Source: Dehalococcoidales bacterium
GTDB lineage: Bacteria; Chloroflexota; Dehalococcoidia; Dehalococcoidales; UBA2162
Assembly (NCBI GenBank): GCA_030648675.1
Contig: JAUSGV010000165.1
Coordinates: 1 to 24,791 of the forward strand
Length of the DNA stretch: 24,791 nt
Direction: 5' to 3'
The notes under the pieces were generated by a model, which was given only the letters and a program-made list of their open reading frames with translations, had not been told where the DNA came from and ran no database searches. A program made the translations under genes and the position numbers. Shown one piece after another: positions 7,797-12,872 of this stretch (position 1 is the first letter of the stretch; every line of letters starts with the position of its first letter).

Positions 7797-8507
7797 TTAG
7801 CTTAGCTCGTGCAAGCGATCGTGCATTTCCGATGCACCGGGCTTGTCCATCATATCGACCGTGCTTGCCTGGAGTCCTTTGTCGCCAACCTCGGCTACAT
7901 ACCGGACAATTGTACCCAGCGTTAACCGGTCCCAATTCTTGTGAAGAACGCTATTCTTGTGAAAATATAGGCGCTGCCCGTCCAGAGTTTGGAGAAAGCC
8001 GTAATTTTTCTCAGGAAATATTTCCCCGACTACTGCCTGAACTTGTTTCGCGGGATGTGTTTTTATTTCGCCGCGCTGCCTGTCGACTACTTTTTCCAGT
8101 TCTCTTCTGGCCGAATCGAACGAGCGCCGGATGAGAGCCGGCAAAATCTCTTCTCTCGTCTTTTTTTCGCCGACTGCTCCGGTCAGGAAGTATTGAGATT
8201 CGCTCGTTTCTATTTCCGATTTCGATAAAGGTTGTGCCGCCGGCGAAGCCGGTTCCTTCTGAACTTTCGCAGACGGCTTGGAAGAACGCTGCACTATAAT
8301 GTTAGGACGGTCGGGGATCTGGACGTCGATACGCACATGATAAGGGTTGCCTTTCTGGTGGCGTCCCTGTTCACGTTCCAGAGCTATGCGTGTGCTAATG
8401 ATGTAATCACATACTTTTTCCAGTCTGGCGATACCTCTGGTAATAATTCGATCGATATCAGGCGTGATCCTGACATTTTTCGCTACGATCTCGGGTGGTA
8501 CTTGCAT
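7797..8507 (-). CDS. Ribosome hibernation factor (HPF/RaiA) fused to cold-shock domain
   Basis: Predicted to bind the small ribosomal subunit and silence ribosomes under stress. 236 residues in three parts. Residues 1-75 are the HPF/YfiA first half (helix ITRGIARLEKVCDYI, then the YHVRIDVQIP strand). Residues 76-120 are a Ser/Pro/Lys/Ala-rich insert. Residues 121-150 look like the second HPF helix (IRRSFDSARRELEKVVDRQRG). Residues 155-222 are a CspA-like cold-shock domain with RNA-binding strands NYGFLQTLDG and RLYFHKNSV. HPF-CSD fusions of this layout are known in several bacteria; the insert appears longer than I remember. The AAAGGAGAG site 5 bases before the ATG supports the start. It follows the GYD gene by 64 bases on the same strand, probably one transcript. 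Confidence 0.85.
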   Translation of the reverse strand: MQVPPEIVAKNVRITPDIDRIITRGIARLEKVCDYIISTRIALEREQGRHQKGNPYHVRIDVQIPDRPNIIVQRSSKPSAKVQKEPASPAAQPLSKSEIETSESQYFLTGAVGEKKTREEILPALIRRSFDSARRELEKVVDRQRGEIKTHPAKQVQAVVGEIFPEKNYGFLQTLDGQRLYFHKNSVLHKNWDRLTLGTIVRYVAEVGDKGLQASTVDMMDKPGASEMHDRLHELS

Positions 8508-8571
8508 GATACTCTCCTTTCCTTTTTCAAACCGGTATACTGCAAGGTCTCAAGACGATTGTCCGTATTTT

Positions 8572-8859
8572 TTACAAAGCTGCGAGAAATTCTTTCCATG
8601 GAGTTGCCATCATTGTCTCCGTCGTTTCGTGACCGGATGTGCGAAGAATCATGGCAACTTTGCCTACTGCCTTGGGGTCGTCAGTCTCGATTATGTCGAC
8701 CACATCGAAGCGGCCTAAAGTGGCAAAACTTTCTTTCCAGGTGACTCCGGGGCAATCCCGTTTTATTTTCGCTGATACCTTTGAGGCAAGCTGCTTGAAT
8801 TCCCTGGGGTCCTCTAACGCCTGAGGAGAAACGCGGCTAAGTATTACGTACGTTGCCAT
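8572..8859 (-). CDS. GYD-domain protein
   Basis: Small cytoplasmic protein of 95 residues, of unknown biochemical function. It has the ferredoxin-like pattern of the GYD family: first strand MATYVILSRV, a helix rich in Lys and Ala, then TLGRFDVVDIIETDD where the family has G-x-[YF]-D, a second helix AVGKVAMILRTSG, and a final strand HETTETMMATPW. GGAGG stands 6 bases before the ATG. Its upstream gap carries the second copy of the shared TGTCA/TGTAA element, about 60 bases before the start. It is the first gene of a likely two-gene unit with the HPF-cold-shock fusion, so a stress-related role is inferred from context only. Confidence 0.8.
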   Translation of the reverse strand: MATYVILSRVSPQALEDPREFKQLASKVSAKIKRDCPGVTWKESFATLGRFDVVDIIETDDPKAVGKVAMILRTSGHETTETMMATPWKEFLAAL

Positions 8860-8916
8860 ATCGATCCTCCTTTCCGCTATAATCCCACTCCATTATGCAC
8901 GTAAATGGATGAAATA

Positions 8917-8957
8917 GTTATAACATCAGGGTGGCAAAAAATTACAAATTTATGACA
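8917..8957 (-). promoter_or_regulatory. Shared TGTCA/TGTAA regulatory element, GYD-HPF copy
   Basis: On the minus strand, TGTCA (8957-8953) and TGTAA (8946-8942) are 11 bases apart, then TATAAC (8922-8917), 24 bases after the start of TGTAA. TATAACTATTTCATC is identical to the CBS copy over 15 bases. The repeat pair is close to the E. coli PhoB box (CTGTCATAAATCTGTCAT). Confidence 0.7.
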
Positions 8958-8985
8958 TTTTGTTAATATAGGAACGAAGGGAAGT

Positions 8986-9672
8986 ATGAAACTTGTTATC
9001 TTTGATTTGGACCAGACGCTGGTCGATCTGATCACTATCCACAACGAGTTAACACGAAAATTGTTTCGACGAGTCTTTGGCGTCGATGCCACGCTTACGG
9101 AAATAGATTTCGCCGGAAAAAGTCTGCTCGACAATTTTAAAGAATTGGCCGAGCTCAAAAGAATACCCGATGCAGAATTCAATTCAGGAAACCGGGATTT
9201 GCTTGAATCATACGAAGACCTTTTCGAAGAAGCTATTCCTGTAGACGGCTCGAAATATGTCCTGCCGGGGGCGAGGGAATTGTTATCCGAGCTAACCAGA
9301 ATGAACCATTTTATCGTCTTGTATACCGGAGGTTCCCGCAGAATAGGCGAATCAGTTTTGCGTATTACCGGGCTGGACAAATACTTTCGGCTTCGTTTTT
9401 ACGGGACCGAAGTGAAAGCTCGAGCAGATATGGTGATGATGGCAATCGAACAAGCCGGGAAGCTGAACAACCGGAGTTTTCAAGGCCGGGACGTGGTAAT
9501 AATCGGTGACTCGATACGGGATATAGAATGCGGGAAGGAAGTTAAGGCGTTGACGATATCCGTCGCAACCGGGTTTCATTCCCGCTCGCAGTTGCAGGAA
9601 AAAGGTGCTGATTTCATATTCGATAGCCTGAAAGATTGGCGCAAAATCGTCGATATTATCAACAACTCTTAA
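8986..9672 (+). CDS. HAD-superfamily phosphatase
   Basis: Predicted haloacid-dehalogenase-type hydrolase, 228 residues, most like the phosphoglycolate phosphatase/beta-phosphoglucomutase group. Motif I is VIFDLDQTLVD (Asp7 nucleophile, Asp9 acid/base), motif II is the threonine in LYTGGS, and motif IV is IIGDSIRDIECGK with the metal-binding Asp. A lysine in the GTEVKARADMV region is a candidate for motif III. A helical cap lies between motifs I and II (about 15-100). GAAGGGAAG precedes the ATG. It is transcribed divergently from the GYD gene; the shared element in that gap points the other way. The substrate cannot be told from sequence; phosphoglycolate or a nucleotide monophosphate are possibilities. 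Confidence 0.85.
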   Translation: MKLVIFDLDQTLVDLITIHNELTRKLFRRVFGVDATLTEIDFAGKSLLDNFKELAELKRIPDAEFNSGNRDLLESYEDLFEEAIPVDGSKYVLPGARELLSELTRMNHFIVLYTGGSRRIGESVLRITGLDKYFRLRFYGTEVKARADMVMMAIEQAGKLNNRSFQGRDVVIIGDSIRDIECGKEVKALTISVATGFHSRSQLQEKGADFIFDSLKDWRKIVDIINNS

Positions 9673-9726
9673 CCTTCGATTTCGCCTCAAAAGCTTTTCT
9701 CCCTTTAGTTGTTTCCGGTTCGAAAA

Positions 9727-9766
9727 TGTCACATTTTTGTAATAATGGGCTCGTTATTTTTATAAC
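9727..9766 (+). promoter_or_regulatory. Shared TGTCA/TGTAA regulatory element, CBS copy
   Basis: TGTCA (9727-9731) and TGTAA (9738-9742) are 11 bases apart, then TATAAC (9761-9766), 23 bases after the start of TGTAA. The 15-base string TATAACTATTTCATC (9761-9775) repeats the GYD copy exactly. The CBS gene ATG is 58 bases after the -10-like box. Confidence 0.7.
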
Positions 9767-9823
9767 TATTTCATCTCGCCAATGGTAAAATATTTTCATC
9801 GAATGCCAAAGGAGGGACATGTG

Positions 9824-10258
9824 ATGAAAGTTAGAGACATAGGAGTGAAGGAAACCTACTGCGCCAGTCCTTCAACAAACTTAAGCGAGGTTGCTTCCAT
9901 GATGAAGAAGGATGATATCGGGATCGTGCCCGTATGCGAAGGGAAAAAGGTGTTGGGCGTGATTACTGATAGAGACATTGTTATACGTTGCGTGGCTGCT
10001 GACGTCAATCCGAAGGACTGTAACGCGAGAGAGTTCATGACTGCGCCGGCGAAAACCGTTTCGTCCCATACCGAAATCGAGGAAGCGGCGGCAATTATGG
10101 GTAGAGAACAAATCCGACGTTTGCCGGTTGTGGAAGAAGGAAATCTCGTCGGTATGATATCGTTGGGCGATATAGCTACAGCTCTCAACACCAACGATGC
10201 CCTGGTGGCTCAGACGCTACGAAAAATATCTACGACCTCTCATGCTTTTATTGCCTAA
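9824..10258 (+). CDS. Two-CBS-domain protein
   Basis: Stand-alone pair of CBS domains (144 residues from the ATG at 9824), the kind of module that senses adenine nucleotides or SAM. The first domain is about 8-62 with DDIGIVPVCEGKKVLGVITDRDIVIR, the second about 70-125 with MTAPAKTVSSHTEIEEAAAIM and RRLPVVEEGNLVGMISLGDIA. Start choice: AAAGGAGGG ends 7 bases before this ATG. An ATG at 9782 would put the ribosome site inside the gene, and a GTG at 9821 is possible. The gene has its own copy of the shared regulatory element and is followed after 87 bases by the phosphoribosyltransferase. It resembles the dormancy protein Hrp1 of Mycobacterium in architecture. Confidence 0.9.
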   Translation: MKVRDIGVKETYCASPSTNLSEVASMMKKDDIGIVPVCEGKKVLGVITDRDIVIRCVAADVNPKDCNAREFMTAPAKTVSSHTEIEEAAAIMGREQIRRLPVVEEGNLVGMISLGDIATALNTNDALVAQTLRKISTTSHAFIA

Positions 10259-10345
10259 CTTAAGTGTGCACTACGGTCGAGAAGCCCGAAACAAACGTTT
10301 ATTCGGTTGCAGGATGACATACCCGCGAATAAAGGCAAACAGCCG

Positions 10346-11032
10346 ATGGCAAGAAAAACGACACAGATACGCATACTAACGCGCAGCAGTGCGCCTTTTG
10401 CCGATCGTGAAGAAGCGGGGAGGCTGCTTGCCGGAGAATTGTATGAGTATCGCGGACAAAATGTGGTTGTGGTCGGCATTCCGCGCGGGGGAGTGGTAGT
10501 TGCCAATGAGTTAGCCAAAGGGCTTGGTGCCGAAGTCGATATTATTCTTGCCCATAAACTTGGTGCCCCCGGACATTCGGAATTGGCGGTGGGGGCGGTA
10601 TCTGAAGACGGCACGCTAATTCTCAATCAACGAGTGGTAAAAGACTTGGGTGTGGCGGATACTTTTATTCAACATGAAAAAGAACAGCAGCTTGCCGAAA
10701 TAAGACGCCGCAGCGAACTTTTTCGCCGGGTCCATCCGAAAATCACTTTGGAAGGAAAGGTAGTTATTGTTACCGATGACGGCGTGGCTACCGGAGCCAC
10801 GACTCAGGCGGCTTTGTGGGCAGTTCGGGCGGAAAAGCCGGCAAAACTTATTGCAGCGTTGCCGGTAGGCCCTGAAGACACGGTACGGCGGCTTGCCGAA
10901 GACGCGGATGAAATGGTCTGTTTAAAGACGCCCCCACTTTTTGGCGCGGTAGGGCAATTTTATGAAAATTTCTTACCCGTTGACGACAATGAAGTGGTAT
11001 TGATATTAAAAGAAAGTCGGCAGAGGGGCTAA
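10346..11032 (+). CDS. Phosphoribosyltransferase-family protein
   Basis: Type I PRTase-like protein, 228 residues from the ATG at 10346. PRPP-binding signature VVIVTDDGVATGATTQAAL lies near residue 130-150. The N-terminal part has VVVVGIPRGGVVVANELAKGL and a DIILAHKLGAPGHSELAVGA hood-type stretch, common to a family annotated only as 'phosphoribosyltransferase'. A TTG at 10307 would add 13 residues; the ATG has AAAGG about 10 bases upstream, so I prefer it moderately. In many genomes this domain is fused to an alpha/beta hydrolase of the dienelactone type; here a stop follows the PRTase and the C-terminal part of such a hydrolase continues in another frame right behind it. Confidence 0.85.
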   Translation: MARKTTQIRILTRSSAPFADREEAGRLLAGELYEYRGQNVVVVGIPRGGVVVANELAKGLGAEVDIILAHKLGAPGHSELAVGAVSEDGTLILNQRVVKDLGVADTFIQHEKEQQLAEIRRRSELFRRVHPKITLEGKVVIVTDDGVATGATTQAALWAVRAEKPAKLIAALPVGPEDTVRRLAEDADEMVCLKTPPLFGAVGQFYENFLPVDDNEVVLILKESRQRG

Positions 11033-11286
11033 TAAGGGGGAGCAAGCCCTTTCTCAACCAGGTGAAAGCACCTGTTCTTTTCATTGTCGGCGGTGAGGAC
11101 AACGTCGTAATCGAAATGAACCGCAACGCCATGTCCAGGATAAACTCAGAAAAAAAGCTGGTAATCGTTCATGGGGCTACACATCTTTTCCAAGAGCCCG
11201 GGACATTCGATCAAGTAGTCCGACTTGCCGCTGAAGGGTTTGTAAATTATTTGAAGTCCAATCAAACCGAAATAGGGGTCGGTTGA
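11026..11286 (+). pseudogene. Remnant of alpha/beta (dienelactone-type) hydrolase, C-terminal part
   Basis: About 86 codons remain open. The part from GTG 11062 reads VKAPVLFIVGGEDNVVIEMN and ends in HGATHLFQEPGTFDQVVRLAAEGFVNYL. These match the last third of dienelactone-type hydrolases, including the acid (GGED) and the histidine (GATHLF) of the catalytic triad. The nucleophile serine elbow and all of the first half are missing. The frame is shifted relative to the PRTase, whose stop lies at 11030-11032. Resemblance begins right around that stop, as if a deletion had joined the two parts. There is no convincing ribosome site for the GTG. Expression as a short stand-alone protein cannot be excluded. 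Confidence 0.6.
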
Positions 11287-11738
11287 GCAATAAAGCCGGC
11301 CAGCGTAACACCTATGTTCCCCCTGAAGGTACGCGTGATGCCGAAGTGATGCTTATCGGGCAAAATCCAGGACATGAAGAAGTAAAAAAAGGGAAGCCTT
11401 TCGTAGGTCGTTCGGGGAAATATCTTGATGCCATTCTTTTGAAAAATGGGATCGACCGGAAAAAACTGTATATCACCAGCGTTGTTAAGCAAGGGACGCC
11501 GCATAACCGAAAGCCCACTGAAGAAGAGATACAATACTGGATGCCATATCTGGTACGGGAAATCAAGTTGATAAAGCCTCGCACCGTCGTTTTAATGGGA
11601 ACTGTCGCCTGGAAAATACCGAGGTTCGAAGGAATACGTTACATCGAAACATACCATCCGGCGGCGGCAATGAGATTTCCCCGTATAAGAGAAAAATTTG
11701 AGAAGGATATCAGGGAATTGAAAAAATATTCGATGTAG
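11283..11738 (+). CDS. Uracil-DNA glycosylase-family protein
   Basis: Predicted base-excision repair enzyme of the uracil-DNA glycosylase superfamily, 151 residues. Motif A region is VMLIGQNPGHEEVKKGKPFVGRSGKYLDAIL, and the distal motif is ETYHPAAAMR with the catalytic-loop histidine. A central KPRTVVLMGTVAW strand fits family 4/5. Unlike typical family 4 enzymes it shows no four-cysteine iron-sulfur site and is shorter (usual about 190-220). The start is a TTG at 11283 that overlaps the stop of the hydrolase remnant; a GGGG run stands 5 bases upstream. Uracil excision is not certain, since related proteins of this superfamily have other substrates. Confidence 0.8.
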   Translation: MSNKAGQRNTYVPPEGTRDAEVMLIGQNPGHEEVKKGKPFVGRSGKYLDAILLKNGIDRKKLYITSVVKQGTPHNRKPTEEEIQYWMPYLVREIKLIKPRTVVLMGTVAWKIPRFEGIRYIETYHPAAAMRFPRIREKFEKDIRELKKYSM

Positions 11739-11744
11739 TATAAT
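11718..11744 (+). promoter_or_regulatory. Candidate promoter for the small membrane protein and metallopeptidase
   Basis: TTGAAA (11718-11723), a 15-base spacer, then perfect TATAAT (11739-11744). It overlaps the end of the glycosylase gene and points toward the gene at 11830. The spacer is short. Confidence 0.45.
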
Positions 11745-11829
11745 TTGCCTATCGGGCCGCGAGATTATTGCGGTAAATCAGTGTAAAATATCGCTGCCGG
11801 AAAAACGGGGGCGAAAATGAGACAAAGAG

Positions 11830-12018
11830 ATGAATAATGCCTCGATACTCGCTGCTTCGCTGGTTCTGCTAGTTTTCGGCATTATCCTCTTGAGACAATC
11901 GAAGCGGGACAAGACGATACCCAACCGGGCTTTAATAGGAATCTTGCTCGTTGTTCTTGGGGTGGGAGGCGTCGTGTACCAGGTGATCAATTTTGTTTTG
12001 TTCTTGCTATACCCGTAA
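11830..12018 (+). CDS. Small membrane protein with two transmembrane helices
   Basis: 62 residues, no family recognised. Residues 5-20 (SILAASLVLLVFGIIL) form a first hydrophobic helix, then a basic loop RQSKRDKTIPNR (about 22-33), then a second hydrophobic stretch 34-61 (ALIGILLVVLGVGGVVYQV and on). The positively charged loop predicts both ends outside and the loop in the cytoplasm. No strong ribosome site is visible. Its end lies 16 bases before the metallopeptidase start, so the two may be co-transcribed. Confidence 0.65.
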   Translation: MNNASILAASLVLLVFGIILLRQSKRDKTIPNRALIGILLVVLGVGGVVYQVINFVLFLLYP

Positions 12019-12034
12019 CGGATGGCTGTTGTAT

Positions 12035-12412
12035 ATGGACTACGAGAGATTCAACGAATTAGTCTCCAAAGCGATCGATGCTCTACCGGCGGAGTTCCTG
12101 GATATGCTGGAGAATGTTGACGTGGTGGTGGAAGACAACCCCACACCCGAGCAAATGGGGAAGGCGAAATCAGGAGAGGAGGTGGGGCTATTGCTGGGCT
12201 TGTATGAGGGAGTGCCGCAAACCAGGCGTACTACCGGTTACAGCATGGTGCTTCCGGACAAGATCACAATGTTTCAAAAGCCGATCGAGGTAATCTGCCG
12301 GAACGACGAAGAGGTCTATTTGCAGGTACAGAAGACCTTGAAGCATGAAATCGCCCACCACTTCGGCATCAGTGACGAGAGGCTTGAGGAATTCGAGGAG
12401 AAAAAGAGTTAG
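12035..12412 (+). CDS. Zincin-like metallopeptidase family protein
   Basis: Small predicted zinc protease of 125 residues, matching the minimal zincin family (metallopeptidase/DUF1025 type). The active site is HEIAHHFGISDERLEE near the C-terminus: His104, Glu105 and His108 of HExxH, with His109 and the downstream Asp114 as in this family. Upstream the chain has DVVVEDNPTPEQ and LGLYEGVPQTRR, also family-typical. I start at ATG 12035; an upstream start near 11993 would add 14 residues overlapping the previous gene without resemblance. It ends convergently with the zinc-ribbon gene, the two stop codons overlapping by a few bases. Substrate unknown. Confidence 0.85.
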   Translation: MDYERFNELVSKAIDALPAEFLDMLENVDVVVEDNPTPEQMGKAKSGEEVGLLLGLYEGVPQTRRTTGYSMVLPDKITMFQKPIEVICRNDEEVYLQVQKTLKHEIAHHFGISDERLEEFEEKKS

Positions 12413-12609
12413 CCTTCTTTAGTGTAGTAGGTCTTTATCAGCTTAAGTTTATCTGGGTCCTGTTTACCGAGCTGGCTCGATTTTATCTCGCCGTTTTCGA
12501 TGACGATATTGAAGATTTCACGGCACTTCATGCAGCGGTAAGGGCCGGTATATGACGAAAGGTTGAAATAGCTCTGGTCGTTACATTTCGGACAATTAAT
12601 GTAAGTCAT
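12409..12609 (-). CDS. Small zinc-ribbon protein
   Basis: 66 residues from the ATG at 12609, which has GGAG 8 bases upstream; an ATG at 12636 would add nine residues and lose that site. Four cysteines in two knuckles, Cys6-x2-Cys9 (CPKC) and Cys26-x2-Cys29 (CMKC), should bind one zinc. The rest is a beta-rich segment and a Lys-rich tail (DPDKLKLIKTYYTKEG). Function unknown; such small ribbons often bind nucleic acid or proteins. It lies 47 bases downstream of selC on the same strand. Confidence 0.7.
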   Translation of the reverse strand: MTYINCPKCNDQSYFNLSSYTGPYRCMKCREIFNIVIENGEIKSSQLGKQDPDKLKLIKTYYTKEG

Positions 12610-12638
12610 AGCGACATCTCCAAAATTAGTTTGCACGT

Positions 12639-12644
12639 ATTATA
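12639..12644 (-). promoter_or_regulatory. Possible -10 box for the zinc-ribbon gene
   Basis: Perfect TATAAT on the minus strand between selC and the zinc-ribbon gene. The -35 would fall within the 3' end of selC and is poor, so the gene may instead be read through from the selC promoter. Confidence 0.3.
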
Positions 12645-12656
12645 CACAAAAGGTAG

Positions 12657-12750
12657 CGGGAGCGCATGGGAGTCGAACCCACCGAAGACACTATAAGTGC
12701 CCCCCTACGGATTTGAAGTCCGCGAAGCCCACCGGGACCTATCCGCTCCC
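12657..12750 (-). tRNA. selC: tRNA-Sec (UCA anticodon)
   Basis: Selenocysteine tRNA read on the minus strand, 94 bases including discriminator G. The acceptor stem GGGAGCG pairs with CGCTCCC; the eighth pair typical of bacterial tRNA-Sec would be G-G here. The anticodon loop CTTCAAA carries UCA (complement of 12714-12716), in a stem of GCGGA with TCCGT. A long variable arm follows (GGCACT paired with AGTGTC). The T arm is GTGGG-TTCGACT-CCCAT. CCA is not encoded. The GACTTCAAATCC and GGTTCGACTCCC strings match E. coli selC. It completes the Sec machinery but stands about 6.4 kb from selB. Confidence 0.95.
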
Positions 12751-12766
12751 ATTTTGAAACAAGCCC

Positions 12767-12795
12767 AGTATACATTAACGCCAAAAACCGCACAA
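12767..12795 (-). promoter_or_regulatory. Candidate selC promoter
   Basis: On the minus strand, TTGTGC (12795-12790), a 17-base spacer and TATACT (12772-12767), ending 17 bases before the tRNA. The -35 matches only three of six. It overlaps the region upstream of ppsA on the other strand. Confidence 0.4.
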
Positions 12796-12823
12796 TAATA
12801 TGCATGTCAAACAGAGTTGACTA

Positions 12824-12832
12824 TGCTATAAT
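12824..12832 (+). promoter_or_regulatory. Extended -10 promoter of ppsA
   Basis: TGC-TATAAT (12824-12832) is a perfect extended -10. A weak -35 TGTCAA lies at 12805-12810 with 16 bases between. The leader of about 35 bases ends in a strong ribosome site (GGAGGGG, 12861-12867). Confidence 0.6.
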
Positions 12833-12872
12833 ATGGCGTTAATCCTTCAGATATATTAAGGGAGGGGCAGCT

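Noticed and set aside
9680..9693. TTCGCCTCAAAAG also found near 22519
   Set aside because: A shared 13-mer in two gaps, without a palindrome at the first site; too little to call a repeat family.
10990..10992. In-frame TGA upstream of the hydrolase remnant as a possible selenocysteine codon
   Set aside because: Upstream of it the frame is simply the wrong frame of the phosphoribosyltransferase, and no hairpin of SECIS type was noticed just after it.
12817..12832. TTGACT close before TATAAT upstream of ppsA
   Set aside because: Only 4 bases separate them, so they cannot be a -35/-10 pair; the TATAAT is better explained as an extended -10.
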